Shown: one piece after another, positions 1 to 12,779 of the stretch
Layout: each line of letters begins with the position of its first letter
How positions within the stretch are numbered: position 1 is the stretch's first letter
Source: Delphinus delphis
Taxonomy: Eukaryota > Chordata > Mammalia > Artiodactyla > Delphinidae
Assembly (NCBI RefSeq): GCF_949987515.2
Contig: NC_082683.1
Span: 103,775,918-103,839,917 of the forward strand
DNA: 64,000 nt
Reading direction: 5' to 3'
The notes under the pieces: generated by a model
What the model was told of the DNA's origin: nothing
Database searches by the model: none
What the model saw: the letters and a program-made list of their open reading frames with translations, nothing else
Translations under genes and position numbers: made by a program

Positions 1-78
1 CTTGTCTTTCAGGTCTTTATTTTTCAGTTGTCTCCTTAGAAGAGAGACCTTGCCTGTACTCTGTGTCTAAAATTGTTC

Positions 79-140
79 CTCTCTCTCTCTTCTCTCCCTC
101 TCTCTCTATCTCTATCTCTCCCTCTCTACTCTGCTCTCTC
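79..140. repeat. CT-rich simple repeat
   Basis: A run of CT dinucleotides interrupted by CCTCT and TAT, with strong pyrimidine bias on the + strand. Confidence 0.8.
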
Positions 141-723
141 TTCATAGGACCCATCATCATCTAACTTTTAATGTACGTATTTGTTGACTGAATAAAAAAA
201 AAGAGATATTTATGAAAATAATTTTGGTATCTTTATTTCAGATAATTTTATAAAAAGAAGAAACATTTCCTGAATGCTCATTTCCCTTAGTTAATGATTG
301 CTGAGAATTTTGTGCTTGGGAAAATAGGCCCTGATGCACTCCCCAACTTTGGTAGAAAAATTATTTTGAAATATAAAGGGCCAAACTCCTTCTTTATGGC
401 CAAACTCCTATACATTTAACACTGACTTAAATGACAAGGAATCTAAAGGCTCATGTTGATGCAGAAATCAGACCAAGTCTAATGATATTCAGGAAACAGC
501 CGAAATCTTTAGACCTTTATTCAGTCTATAGTGAAGAGGAAATGTAACAGTAATGTCTCCTATGCTTCATCTCAATGCTCAAAGCTTTCTACACTACTTT
601 CTAGCTCTTCCTGGATTTGCTTTACTATGAATCTATAATTATAGGGAATGTTTTGTAAATAGATGCTCACTTTTATTAGATTTGCAATTAAAATAAAAAA
701 CTGGACAGAGAAGCAGAAATTCC

Positions 724-751
724 TAGTAGTAGTAGTAGTAGCAGCAGCAGA
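724..751. repeat. Trinucleotide microsatellite (AGT)n(AGC)n
   Basis: About five AGT units pass directly into three to four AGC units. One forward frame reads this as a run of Val then Ala, which makes a short spurious ORF. Confidence 0.85.
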
Positions 752-1169
752 AGGGTGTGGCACAGGTGAATGTAGGCAAGGCCAAAACAAAATTAGCGAA
801 TGTCATTTTTGTAGGCTTGGTGAAAACACACTGCAAAGTGACCTGCAAGAACATTTCAAGTTAGGGGATTCATAAAAAAAAGAAGAAATTACTAAATAAG
901 GGAGCAAAATACTTACAGAGGAAAGTAGATATTTTCTAAGGGATTTCTCAAAAACTACTGTTGATGGAGATAAAAATCACTATGGACTTGTCCACTTCAT
1001 CTTTAGAGAAGAAATGAACCTTCTGTACAGATGTCATAAATATTAGCGACAAGGAGCCCAGGACTAACCTTATGACTAATCACCATTAGTGACTGCTATT
1101 GTCTTTTTATTGAAAAACCAAATTTAAATCTCATCTAGTGACCATTTACTTTCCAAAGCTGTATGCCTA

Positions 1170-1262
1170 TGTCCAAACTCATCAAATTGTATATATTAAA
1201 TATGTACAGGGTTTTTTGTACATCAATTATACCTCAATAAAGCTTCAGTTAAAAAGGAAAAA
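1170..1262 (+). mobile_element. Old L1 3' end remnant
   Basis: The segment has the pattern TTGTACATCAATTATACC then TCAATAAAGCT and an A-rich tail, which resembles the 3' end of mammal-wide L1 elements. Only the last 90 or so bases are recognisable and no TSD is visible. Confidence 0.5.
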
Positions 1263-2842
1263 ATCCTTAGGGTGTAATACACTTCTTTTTTAAACATTAA
1301 TAGTACCTAATCTTCTGAATTCCTATTTAAAACTCTATAGAGTAGGATAACACTCTGGTGCATAAAGAATATATTTGATGACTTTGATTATTCTTTGTTG
1401 TTAAAAGATTTCTGCCACTTTAAAAATTTGTAATTTGGGGTCATCTTTTCCTTGTAAATAAAAAACATTTAATATTTTTATCATAATGCGTAAATAATGT
1501 TTTCACCATCACTTCACCAACAATACAAAATATTTTACATTCACCTGGTTCTTCTGAATGCTGCAGGAACTGTAATGGTTCCTAATCTTTTCTTGGACAT
1601 AATAACAATAGAAACTTGGAGAAAAGGGATATACTCCTTAAAAATATACCCTCCAAGAATCCCTCTGCATAATAAATAATAGTAATAAATTGCTACAATA
1701 ATAATACATAGGTTACATTCATACAATACTTTATAATTTACAAAGTCCATCATTAACTTTTTGTCAATTGATCCTCATAATAATTATATGATGTATGGCT
1801 TAGATACATTTTGTAGACAGTGAAATATAACTTCACAAGCTTAAGCTACTTGTTAGAGAAACACAACTAAGCAGAACAGAGTTACAATCTATACTCATTC
1901 TGTTTGTCTGTAGAGGTTGTACCCCTATAATTTTCCCACCTACTATAAAGTAACCTAAGAAGTTAGAAGTCCTAGGCTCATGTTGCCATCAATGTGTTCA
2001 AGGTAGGCAGGAGGTGGAAGGACAAGAAAGACTGTACTCCCAAGACAGAAGCCCAGATGGGAACTCCAAATCCTGGGGTAGCAGCAGCATGAGAGCAAAG
2101 AGGATGGAGTTAGGCAGGGAAGACATTTAAAGGCAGGCATTTGCTCTCTGAAATGTTTGATTTTTAGACTTGACCTCAAAAGCAATGGAAAACCATTACT
2201 CAAATCCTGTCTTTCATCAAGTTTCAAGTCTCTGAGATCAACAACTGCAGGGCTCTGACTTTCTACTTCTAGCTTGGGGTACTATATAAATATTAGTTTC
2301 GAACTTCCACCTCCCTCTGACAAAGCCTCACAGATGAAGTGTAAAGCGGAGGCTCCAGCCATTTGTGCTTAGTAAAGGCTCCCTGGTACCTTTTACAAGA
2401 ATTGGGTGATTAACATTCACAATCTTGGCCTATTTCCAACAAGGAGAAAGAAATTGTACTTCAACATTGCAGGCTTGCTTGCCCCTGTCGATTCCACTGG
2501 GTGAAACACAACACAGGGACTGCAACCCAGGTAGATTAGTCAGAGTAGAGTTGTTGCGAAAAACCCATTCTCACTATGTTTAATTTAGGACATATGAGGA
2601 CCACCTGGATTAAGGAAACCAAATTTACCACTGCCTTCAAAGGAGGGGAGAATCAAGGCTTTAGGAGTAATTTACTTCAATCAATTTCAACTTCACTCCC
2701 CTGGGCTGTTTTTTTCCTCACTCTGAAAGACACTGGCCCAAGGCAAGGAGCAGATGCATGTCTCAGAACACCTGGTAGATACACACCACCTATAGCTGAG
2801 TCTTCGCACTGGCTTCTGAATGGCGGCTTCAAGGCTAAAATA
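1263..2842. other. Unique DNA, no gene seen
   Basis: AT-rich first half and mixed composition after 1950. No recognisable repeat and no supported exon. Short ORFs on both strands show no recognisable domain. Confidence 0.45.
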
Positions 2843-3090
2843 TCACACCCATATTTTATTTTATTTTATTATTATTTTTTTTGCGGTATGCGGGTCGCTC
2901 ACTGTTGTGGCCTCTCCCGTTGCAGAGCACAGGCTCTGGACGCGCAGGCTCAGCGGCCATGGCTCACAGGCCCAGCCGCTCTGCGGCATGTGGGTTCTTC
3001 CCGGACCGGGGCACGAACCCGTCTCCCTTGCATCGGCAGGCAGACTCTCAACCACTGCGCCACCAGGGAAGCCCTCACACCCATATTTTA
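2843..3090 (-). mobile_element. CHR SINE, short cetacean type
   Basis: A tRNA-derived SINE inserted in reverse. On the minus strand it begins GGGCTTCCCTGGTGGCGCAG, has the CHR body and ends with GCATACCGCAAAAAAA and an A/TAAAA-rich tail. The 16-bp TSD TCACACCCATATTTTA lies at 2843-2858 and 3075-3090 and is perfect, so insertion was by L1-type target-primed reverse transcription. A-box-like TGGCGCAGTGGTT and B-box-like GGTTCGTGCCCC sites are the remains of the pol III promoter. ORFs of 98-171 aa overlapping this element are SINE sequence, not genes. Confidence 0.95.
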
Positions 3091-4344
3091 GCTTGGAAGT
3101 AGATGGCACAAAATAACTCATGACTCTAAGTTACTGCTGCAAGTGTGGAGGAGGGGAAGAGAGTAGGCAAAGCAGGAGAGAAATTTTGCTCTCTCCTGCA
3201 AAAGTTTTGTTTGTGCTTTGTGTTTCAAACCTTCCGGTATTCTGGTGGGCATACCCTGGGCAAAAGGCAAATCACTCTCCCTAAAATGCTTGGTGGACAT
3301 CAACTGGACCTTATGGAGTGACCTATGAGTTAAGTGTAAATGGTCTGAAGCATATAAGTTTCAAATGATCCAAAGTTCACAAACCAAGAGAAAACAATCT
3401 ATGGAACATGGAAAGAACCTAAACATATTCCTAGGAATAAAGTAACCCCTTGGCTGTAGTCACTCAAGTGTTCACAAAAAAGCATGGGCAACCCTAAGGC
3501 TTTGACTTTGGAAAGTAAGTGGTCACTAGGAGAGGGTCTAATTTGTAGACACTAATAAGAAGGACTGACGGTGGTCAGTCAGGGGGTTAACTCCCTGGCC
3601 TTTTTCATTGCCAAAATTTATGAAATACATACAAAAAGCACATTTCTTCTCTAAAGATAAAAAAAAAGTGGACAAATCTACATTGCTTAACGTCTTAAAA
3701 ACATGTTAGGGTCTAAGGCTACAGAGGGGAGGCAGAGACAAATGTTTGGGAACATAAGTGAAATAAAAGAGGAGAACAGGTTTGCGGATTAAGCCATTGC
3801 CTCCCATGCTTCCTTAGTCTATTTATTTTAAGGCCAGGCCTAGCTATTCTTGATTCTGAGGGGATTCTGTTTCCTTTCATTTTCCAATCACAGGCACTGC
3901 CTAAGACCACTTAAGCCAATAACCCTCTAGATCTTACCCCACGGGCCCAGCTTCTCGCAAAGCCTATTCGTGCCACTCTTCTGCTAGGCGTTAGGTCATT
4001 TTATCCATTTCAAAGGCCAGAAGAGGTTGCAGAGGTATGGCGAGTCATCAATTACTCAGAAATTGGTTGTCATTATAGAAGAAAAAACAGCAACAAGGAA
4101 ACAGGCCCCAAACAGCTGATTTGGTCATGGAATATGAATGGGAAAATTTGAGTAGACATAGTCACAGGCTGGACAAAATTAGAATGTTTTTCACGCTACT
4201 TCTCTTTTCTTCACGTTCCTATATTCTAGCGAAAGGGCCAAAGGAAAGCTTGGTTGAAAAAGTGAAGGGGCATCTCTCTCGTGTCCCAAAGAACTACCAC
4301 TGCCTATTAATGCTCTAGCTTTGGTGCTTTAGTTAATTAGTCAA
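3091..4344. other. Unique DNA, no gene seen
   Basis: No recognisable repeat or exon. Short ORFs on both strands carry no motif I recognise. Confidence 0.45.
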
Positions 4345-4440
4345 ACAGGTATTTCTTGAGCAATGACCATATTCCAGGCACTTTGTTAAGGGCTGGGAAT
4401 ATAATGAGAAGCAAAGACAAGACACAGGGCACTAGAGAAG
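4345..4440 (-). mobile_element. L2 3' end remnant
   Basis: The segment reads as a decayed antisense L2 3' end: a TATTTCTTGAGCA motif, then CCAGGCACTTTGTTAAGG and GGGAATATAATGAGAAGCAA. Confidence 0.6.
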
Positions 4441-4959
4441 GGACCATTTGGGATAGGCATGGGCACCAGGCAGCTCAGAAACAATCTCTAACAAGGTCAG
4501 CAGAAAGCTGAAAGTAAGAAAACAGGATTTTACCCTGCTTTTCCCCACAGCAACAGCTGTGGCCTTTTGCAAAGCAACTAAGCCTGTGGCTAGCATTCCA
4601 GTCCAATCTCATGTCAGCAGCCTGTAGCCTTGGAACGTTCCTGAAGGGAGACTCTTAATCGATTGCATTCTTTTGTTTTTGCCTTGGCATCTCAGATGGT
4701 GGCATTCCCAAGGCTGATTAGCTTGGAGTTCCTTCCCTGTGAAGCTAAAGCCACCATGTAATTTCCATTAGACCTGAAAATGATCCTGATATAAGACATA
4801 GATGGAGCCTGTAAGCCACTGTCTAATCATACTTAAGAATTAACTGGCCTGGGTTGCATGTTCTTCATTTCTCTAGCAGTAAAATTATTCTTGAAAATAT
4901 GCATCACTCTTTGTGGACAATCAAATAAGCATGATGACAGCCTAGTTTAGAATTGAGTA

Positions 4960-5040
4960 CTGCGCTAAATGTCATAACTCTGATGCTGAATTGCTGTGTG
5001 ACTTTGGGTAAGCCACTTAACTTTCCTCCTTGTGTTTTCT
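4960..5040 (+). mobile_element. MIR remnant (weak)
   Basis: Contains GCTGTGTGACTTTGGGTAAG followed by CCACTTAACTTTCCTC, matching the MIR core. The 3' half is not recognisable. Confidence 0.45.
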
Positions 5041-5109
5041 CTTTTCTGTTCTTTTAGTATCTTTGATGTGCCAATCTTTAAAACTGGACTTGGGGTGGGT
5101 TAGAGTGTA

Positions 5110-5400
5110 GGTAGGTGGGGAGGGGAAGGGTCTACAAAGATAAAGAAAACCTGCCCCCTGCTCTGGAGAGGAGAGCACAGTCTACTGTGGAAGTTGACTT
5201 CAATGTCAATAATTAGAGCCCCACGGTCCAGGACTGTCACCGAGGTGTATGCAGGGTACTGCAGGAGCACAAAGGAAGGAGACTCCCTGCTTCTGGGAGA
5301 CTAAGCAGGGGAGTCTGACAAGATGTCCAAGAGGTATTACCAGTTAGCTGAATTTTGAGGGATGAGGAATTCCCTGCATGGAGAAGGGGGAAAGACACAC
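5110..5400 (-). mobile_element. L2 remnant
   Basis: Antisense L2-like order of motifs: bases resembling the 'gagagcacagtctactgtgg' stretch, then AGCTGAATTTTGAGGGATGA and CCCTGCATGGAGAAGG. Highly diverged, so boundaries are approximate. Confidence 0.45.
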
Positions 5401-7174
5401 TCCTGCTCTATCCCTGAAAAGGGATGATAGTCTTTGATTCCGCTTACCTCTCAGAAATATATTGACAGCATATACATAAAACACAGAAGACTTGGGAGTC
5501 CAACTCCTCCATGAAGGCCAAAGCACTCCAGCCCCACCAGAAAAATGATGCCACGTGAGTCTTTGGAACTTCGGAAGGCTTCTCTGCCCCGTGTCAGGAA
5601 ATGCTTGTTAATCTTTTTTCCCTTGGCAAGTGAGTGAAGACTGCTCACAGCCGGCTTCTTCATCCTCTCCTGGCTCACACTGACGCTGGGACTGACACAG
5701 CTTGTGGCAATGATGGCTCTCAGAGCTGCTGTGGGAGACCCAGTGCAGTGCCGAAGGGGTGAGCACCTCCCTCCCAGGAGCGAGGCTGGGACCTCCTTCT
5801 CCCACCATTACAGTGGGAGGCCTTTCTTACACAGCTTTCTAGAAGCACTCTTAGCTGTTCAGTTAGCTCTAAACACTCTACCCAGTGAAAGTCCCCATAT
5901 AGCCCTCATGAGCTTACAGCTGCCATGACACTCATTGCCTCTGTGTGTGTGTAGCTTCCCTGAGGATCAAAGGCACATCGGTGTAGTGGCAAAAGAACAT
6001 GCAGACGTTATTTAGGCCATCCAAAGCCTCAGTGTCATAGGGATTTTGTGTCTCATCAGTCAATAGTGAAAAGAGCAAATATCAGGTAATGCCAGCTGGA
6101 CCCTGCCATGGTACTCAAAGCTATGCTAAGCACTGGGGTTCCCACGAAAAGTCTAGCATGCAAGAAATGGGAATGCTGCCCATATTGCACCCCATGCCAT
6201 GTGAAATCCCTGGGCTTCTGCTTCCTTATTTAAGACGTGATAAGGAGGAGAGGACTTAGATTACATGATTTTTCAGAGCTGTGATTCTCTAACTTCACAA
6301 TATATGTAAGATTCTCAAACCAAAAGAAGACTATGGTTATTATACAGGAGTGGGGATTTTAAAGACTGATTTAATAGAACATGGTTCTAAGAAAGCATAT
6401 ATAAAAAAGGTGTTACATTTAATATGCTATATTGGGGAGTACTCTAGTCATCTTCGTAGACAGTATTATCAATATTAACTTTATTGTATAAAAGTGGGAA
6501 TAAAAGGGTCACAAGTAGATTAAGTACAATGTGCATTACTCAACATGGTGTAGTGCTAATGTCTCCCCTTCCTACCTACTGCAAAAACCACAGTGGCTTC
6601 AAGAATAAGCATCAGAGAAAATGTAGGAAGCAGCTGGATTGAGACATACCGTTGGTTTATGAGGCAGGGAAATCAGGTTTTCAGTTTCTTTCTTTCTTTT
6701 TCCCCTTTCTGACTGTTTTGTGACCTACGGCACCTTGTCATTACTTTTAGGGCATTTATTTCTGTGCCTCACAAATTAAGGGTGGCAATGCTATCCTCCT
6801 ATCCATGTCGTAGGGACAATTTAAGAATAATGACAGGTGTGCATTGAGGGCTCTTCTGAAATAAAGGTGCAAAGGGGCGGTCCACACTCTGTCTTGGGGC
6901 TGGTGGGGAACATGTGCTTAGCTGTGGGGAGGTGTTTCCCTGCACGAGGCTGTTGTGTGTAAAGCTCAGTAGGGCCCATTGCTCGTGTAAGAGCCTCAGT
7001 CATTGTTCCATTGTTGTTTTAACCCCAGTGGGGAGCAACCTCCCTGTCCCTTGGCTGCCACCCTCACTCATACTGCCTGAGGATCTCAGAGCATAGGAGC
7101 TAGGCTCAGTTTGGCTTCTTCACCAGGGCAGGCATTCTAAACCTCCTTTCTTTCTCCCCATCTCCCTTCAATTC
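5401..7174. other. Unique DNA, no gene seen
   Basis: Contains a moderately GC-rich patch at 5560-5940 with several short overlapping ORFs on both strands, none with a recognisable domain or convincing splice structure. A weak MIR-like stretch lies around 6710-6830. Otherwise unremarkable. Confidence 0.4.
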
Positions 7175-7325
7175 ACCTATTCACTCACCCAATAAACATT
7201 TATGAAGCCCCAGCTATGTGCTAGGTTACTGCTCTGAGCAGGGAGACCCTGCTTCTTTGGAACATCTCCTATCATGGGGAAGACAGGAAACAAATAAATG
7301 GATGATACCACTTCAGATCATCATT
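7175..7325 (-). mobile_element. L2 3' end remnant
   Basis: Antisense L2 3' end: CACCCAATAAACATTTATGA, then AGCTATGTGCTAGG and GGGGAAGACAGGAAACAAAT, in the usual order. Confidence 0.65.
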
Positions 7326-7384
7326 TATGTGCAAAGAAGACAATACATGGGATGATGTGAGAGAAAGTGACTGGGGAGGTGGAC

Positions 7385-7512
7385 TCTCCCACCTACAGAG
7401 ATTCAGATTCTCTGTATATGAATGGGGTGCAGGCATCTGCATTGTTAACCAGAAGGTCAGGGGATTCCAATGAAGCTGGTTCCTGGATGATCCTTTGAGC
7501 ATCACTGCTCTA
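7385..7512. mobile_element. MER5-type hAT element
   Basis: Short non-autonomous DNA transposon relic. Motifs in order are AGAGATTCAGATTCTCTG, GGCATCTGCATTGTTAAC, GGGGATTCCAATGAAGCTGG and the terminal ATCACTGCTCTAGG. This resembles the MER5/Charlie family of mammals. Confidence 0.65.
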
Positions 7513-8765
7513 GGGAATGTCCTGAGTGTATGACCTTCGGGGTTGTGGTCTCCTTCGTGAGTGGTGCAAGTGGAGTGGGGCGTGTTTCAGGGTGAGGGTT
7601 AATTGCTCTGTGCGATTCCCACCTGAAGCTCTTTTCCTGGCATCCTTTCTCGCTCCCAGCAGCTGCCTTCTGTGCAGGAATGGGCCTCGCCACCTGTTGG
7701 CTACAGCCTTGCTCTCAGAAGATTAATATGTTCTTATCTGAAATGACAGAAAGAGGAGGAGAGGGAAGCAAAATTGTTAACATGGTTCTCCTTATCTCTC
7801 CTCTCCCAGATCTTTTTCTGATCCCCCCTTCCTGGGTTCTCCCCCAACCCTATCAAATCCGCTGTGAGCAGCTGCTGACCTCCTGGCCTGATGGGCCTCC
7901 TTGCCAGCTGTCTGACGTCACATGTCAATCTTCCATCTTTACTGCAAATCTCTACTGATCAAATTTCACATTTCCAGGACTCTGGTCATAAAGCCCCTTT
8001 CTCTGGTATAATTAGTAATTAGAGGAAAAATGTTAGCTAACAGACACTCAATCCCCATCTGTCAAGGGAGGAAATTCCCATTCAAGTGAGGCCTGACCAC
8101 TCCATCCAGGTGATGGACCCCCTCATGGTCTGCTCTTCTGAACTAAGCAATTCTAAGGGAATGAGAGAGCTACATTACCAAGTGTCCATTTGGCTGTGAA
8201 CAAATCTCTCTGTATCTGTATAATTTAATTCATAACTTAAAAAATCCCTTCTTCCCTTCTCTCCTCTTCTTTCCCACACTGCATTTAATATTAAGTCAAT
8301 GGAAACATTACTAAAAGAAGTTCCTCTTACTAAGGCACACTTCCTATGCTGTCACTGGAACCTCCTCATGATTCCCTCCTGAAAAGCTGGCTGCAGCTTC
8401 CAGTTGGTCAATGAAGGGTCCTAACTGTGAAAATGTGAGGTTTAGGAAAAGCCCCGTGTGAGGCCGATGTGATACTTGCAGACTTGCCTAAGTGGAGACA
8501 GTTTTAGTTGAGGGTGGTCTTTCCTTATTAATTGTTTCTGCCACTTATAAAAGGATCTCATGAAATATTCCCCAAACTCATGCTTTGCAGAAGTTTAGTT
8601 ATTATTTAGCTAAACATGGGCCACTGGCACAGTATGGATACCCCAAATAAACACACAAATAAAACTCCCCAAATCAAATGTGTTTCTAGAGAGAGACGAT
8701 AGTTGGCTGTTCCTGGTGGTGGTGGAACCACATCAGGCTGGCTGTTCTGAGGCATAAACTGAATG
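7513..8765. other. Unique DNA, no gene seen
   Basis: Mixed composition. ORFs of 63-92 aa at 7502-7958 on both strands have no recognisable domain. No known repeat seen. Confidence 0.4.
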
Positions 8766-8995
8766 ATGACACAGAATCACAGAGGTGGTCCAGAGGCCAA
8801 TCATCAAGAAGGTAAAAGACTTTTAGACCTCATCATTTGAAGAATGGTTGAAGAATTGGAAGATTCAGAGAAGAGAGGCCTCAGAAAGAATGTTAGTTGT
8901 TTTCAAACAGTTAAATGGTTTGCATGCTGTAAGAACTTGGACTCATTCTGTAGCACCCAGAAGTCAACATGGGATTACAATTACAGGCAGTGGGG
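8766..8995 (+). mobile_element. CR1/L3-type LINE remnant
   Basis: The order GAATGGTTGAAGAATTGGAA, then AGAGAAGAGAGGCCTCAGAA and TAGTTGTTTTCAAACAGTTA matches the conserved end of CR1/L3 LINE ORF2 seen in mammal genomes. The two short overlapping ORFs here are relics of that frame or chance. Confidence 0.65.
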
Positions 8996-9225
8996 TTTTA
9001 GCTGCATGTACAGGACACTGGAGTCAGGTCTGGGATTGAATTCTGCTTCTGCCACTTAGATGTTTGATGGTGGGCAAATTTCTTAACCTCTGTATCTCAA
9101 ATTTTTTTCTCATCTGTAAAATGGGAATAATAATTGTACCTTATGGGGTTGTGAGAATTAAGTGAGTTAATACATATAAAACATTGCAACAGTGTCTGAC
9201 ACACAGTAAGCACTGGCTATTTACA
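8996..9225 (+). mobile_element. MIR SINE
   Basis: Nearly full core: ATTCTGCTTCTGCCACTTAG, GGGCAAATTTCTTAACCTCT, CATCTGTAAAATGGGAATAA, GGGGTTGTGAGAATTAAGTG and CACAGTAAGCACTGGCTA in consensus order. It abuts the CR1/L3 fragment upstream. Confidence 0.85.
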
Positions 9226-9485
9226 TCACTACAAGAAGGGGTGGCATGATCGCCTGGTCTAGAAGCTCAACATATCTCAAAGAATTTTCCACAAAACATG
9301 ACTCCCTGAAGATGCCTCCTGAGAAAAGAGTTCTGAAATCAAATTGCTCGATCCCCAGCCTTGAGATTCATGAGACAAAGGACAGTAAGAGAATGCAAGT
9401 TACTTTTGTTTAACTAAATATTTCCCATTTATTTCACCATGGAACCCTCCTTTAGTGGAGAGATATGGTGAAATACAGTGTTACA
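9226..9485 (-). mobile_element. Possible hAT (Charlie-type) remnant
   Basis: The reverse complement contains GGGTTCCATGGTGAAATAAA near one end, as in Charlie-type elements, and CTCAAAGAATTTTCCACAAA further in. Similarity is weak. Confidence 0.3.
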
Positions 9486-10544
9486 CAAAACACATTTGAT
9501 TAAAGACTAAATGACAGAATTGGCCAATCAGTTGTGCCTGTGGGAGAGTGGTTACGTTCTGATGGGCTGGGTAGATCTGATTTCTGGAAAGGACATCTGC
9601 TGATAAAGCATCAGGTTTCTGAGGGGAGCGAGTGAGGCATTTTAACATCAATACTAACAGTGTGGAAAGACCACACGCATCACCTCCCCAAACAGCTCTG
9701 CCTAGAAACAGAAAGAAACTTAGGAAGTGAGAGGTGGAGAGGAAACAAACCACTTTTTCATTTAACATTCATGGAAAAGATGTTTGCTTATCTCAGGCCT
9801 TGCGATAAGCAACGGAGACACGAAGATGACTAAGACACCCTCCCTTCCATCCAATGTAGGGATATGACCACAGGAGCTGAGCACAGGGGCTTGCAATACG
9901 GTATAATCATTGCCTTAGTGGAAATTTAGAAATAAAAGGCTCAAGAGAACAGACGGGAGGGAAAACTAATTCTGTTTGAAGGAGAGAGGTTTCTGGAGGT
10001 GAGGGTGACTCCAGATCTCCTCTGTGAGGGAAGAAGAAGTACGTATTATAGGTAGAAACATGGGCCAGGGGAGGGTACTCATTACAGAAAGGAAGACCAG
10101 GGAGAGGGACCTGGGGGAAAGGCACCAGAACAATGAATGAATTTATGCTCAAAGATAAGAAGATATCAAAAGTGACACCACATTCAGAAATGGCCAGGTT
10201 AAGGGCCCAATAACCAAGAGCTCCTGAGTTTTCAAATTTACTTCTATTGCTTGAGCAATCACTTTAATCAACTACACCCTTTTTTGAACTATCTGAGTTG
10301 GCTTCATTTGTAAAACATGGGAGGGATGGAGTAGGTTTCTAAGACCCCCCTCCTTCTCTAATATTCCCTGATTCCATGAAAGTTTATAAACTGAGATCCA
10401 CCAGGCTTTATTTTCCTATCAGAGCCCGATACCAGCCAGCCCATTCTGTGAAATTTTTAAATCTTCATTTTAAATCAACTGCCTTTAATTGCCTAATTAT
10501 TAGTTTTGCACTTTCCTGACCTCTTCATTTTTCTTTCTCATCCT
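9486..10544. other. Unique DNA, no gene seen
   Basis: A weak L2-like stretch may lie at 9760-9860. ORFs of 95 and 81 aa on the minus strand have no recognisable domain. Confidence 0.4.
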
Positions 10545-10870
10545 TTACTTTCAAAGAGAGAGACCTGAACTCAGAATTCCAAGTGTGGCCTCCTCTTGGG
10601 GTAGAGAGATCACCCATCTTCTATTCACTAGCACGATGATTCTGTCTCGAGTTAATCTGGTCGCCACAAAACATTGCAAACTCATGTGTTTCTGGTTGCT
10701 TGCTCCCAAATGCATTACTTTGCATTTTTCAAAGTTGAATCCCATTTTACTTTTTTCTACCCGTATTTCGATAATCTCTTAATATCATTCATGTGTTCAG
10801 TGCCTGCCCACACTGGGGTCTCCTTCTTCTAGTCTGGTACCATTTGCATGTTCTATTAATCTTTTTTAAA
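10545..10870 (-). mobile_element. Possible CR1/L3-type LINE remnant
   Basis: TGCATTACTTTGCATTTTTC followed by AAAGTTGAATCCCATTTTAC resembles the antisense of a common CR1/L3 segment. The match is partial. Confidence 0.4.
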
Positions 10871-11079
10871 GAACACTGGGTCTAATACTTTCTCCCATGT
10901 CTTTTACCTATTACCTCACAGCTAAATGCCTGTTCTCACACTCAGATCCAAGGCTGCCTTTGCCTTTTAGTCAGAAACATCACTTTGCAAATGCAGTTAA
11001 AAATTCTAAATGCTGCTTCTTTATCTAACAGTTGCTCAGTTCTTATGGATTTTAACATCTTGTAGTTGGATGGTATTAT

Positions 11080-11190
11080 TAAAATAATATTATCCAATAC
11101 CCCCATTTTATGGATGAAGAAACTGGCCCAGAGAATTTAAATGTGCCATTGGCAGGGCAGGATATGGGAGAAACCAGCACTTAAGGTTCC
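11080..11190 (-). mobile_element. MIR or L2 remnant
   Basis: CCCCATTTTATGGATGAAGA then AACTGGCCCAGAGAATTTAA is the antisense 'bases after the T-rich core' pattern of MIR/L2. Confidence 0.55.
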
Positions 11191-12779
11191 CATCTTCTCA
11201 TTCGCCCCAAGATGCATTCACGGTGCATGCACTTATGCCCTCTCCCTTTCTAGGAGCCTCTAAGGGGCCTGAAGAGGGGTGGGGCTTATCCATCCTCAAC
11301 AGTTGAAGAGCCATGTTCTAATGAAGAATAATGTTCAAAATCCCTTTCCGCCTTTCCTAGCTTGGTTTAATGGTATTTATTTTTAGAAAAATTCCTGGGA
11401 TTCTTTTCCATTCTTCATTAGCCTTCAAAATATTATAAGTGGTTTCTTCCATACACTTTTTCATGCCTCACATTGTAGTTTATGGTTTTCTGCTAATCTT
11501 TGTGCATTGAGGATTTCAAATACCCACCAAAATTATTTACAATTCATCTTACTTTGAACCATTTTTTGGCTTCCTAACTTATCAATCATTTGCCTGAATT
11601 GTGCAAGAGGTATAAGAATTTAGTTCACTATTTTCTGTTGTCTGGTCATTACTCACTGACTTACTTAGAAAATTTTTTCTCCCCAGTGTCTTCTCACGTC
11701 ATGACAATCATAAGTGAAAAATACTCATTTTTTTAGACTGTTATGCTAGCATTAAGTCATTCTGGTTTTTTTCTGCCAAGTTTTTTTCTCCAAGTTTTGA
11801 CTGAAGCTGGGTCTATATGGTACTAAAACATCCAAATGAAAAAGAAAAATTCAGCGGAACCACTCAGATGTTTATCCACCAAATCCAGATATCTGGCAAG
11901 TGTGGATACTTCTGGATAATGAGTGATTCTCCCTAGAGTCAACATTTTCATCTTAATGCTTCAATAAATAAAGATACAGCTTGACTATGTGTATTCTGTA
12001 GAGGATGGTAGCTTCTGGTAGACTCAACCGTGTGTGAAAAGAACCTCTGACTCATTAGTCTGTCTAGGTTGGGATGAAGTCGTTTGTCCCGTGTGGATGT
12101 GATGGGCTTGTTACCATGAAGAACTGTGGGTTAGGAAGTGGGCATCTATCCCAGCATAAACAAATCCAGATGCAAAAAAAAATTCAAGGGAGAAAGAATC
12201 AGGAACTTGAATCTTCCTTGGCTGTAGAATTGTGGTAAATACTTCTAGATGTCCATACTACCCAATTCTTTTAGTTTGCATAAGTTGCCTAACTTGTCCC
12301 TTAATATAATTAAATGAAAAACACATATTTTGCATTTAGACATTGTCATTCTGAAAGATTTTACATTCTCTCAATATTCCAGTGAAAAGAGTTTTACTAT
12401 CTTAATTGATCAAATGACTAGAGTGACGCTTAGACAGTTTCACATAAAAGGTAGAAAACATTTGAAGACTAGACCTGAGTCTAGGATTATAGATTTGAGG
12501 GACTTTAAAGGTCTTTTAAGGAAAATCCCCATCTAATGCTTCAAGCTGCTCCCCATTTGGCACATGTGTTGAGGGGTATCAAGGTAGTTCTAGAGACAGG
12601 GAATGGCGTTATTATTATTTTTAATTTTCCCAAGAATCTACCTCTCTGTGGCTTCCATTTCCCGAACGCTGACTTCCTCCTTGAAGCCCCAGGACAAGTC
12701 ACGCTGTCTTTTTTACATCATTGATATCTGAAATAATTTGTCTCATCCTTTACCCCTGACCACCTATTTGTCCTGAAAT
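11191..12779. other. AT-rich unique DNA, no gene seen
   Basis: No recognisable repeat or exon. A weak CR1/MIR3-like motif (ATTATAGATTTGAGGGACTT) occurs near 12485-12505. Confidence 0.4.

Larger units (their letters stand above)
1..1169. other. AT-rich unique DNA, no gene seen
   Basis: I see no exon-like ORF or recognisable repeat here apart from two short simple repeats listed separately. Short ORFs on both strands are chance reading frames; one runs through a trinucleotide repeat. Confidence 0.5.

Noticed and set aside
2576..3121. 171-aa, 98-aa and other ORFs across the first CHR SINE, with similar peptides at 13.8-14.3, 20.3-20.6, 22.7-23.2, 33.7-34.0 and 37.7-38.0 kb
   Set aside because: The same peptide texts recur at every CHR copy in both orientations. 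They are translations of a tRNA-derived SINE, not a protein family.
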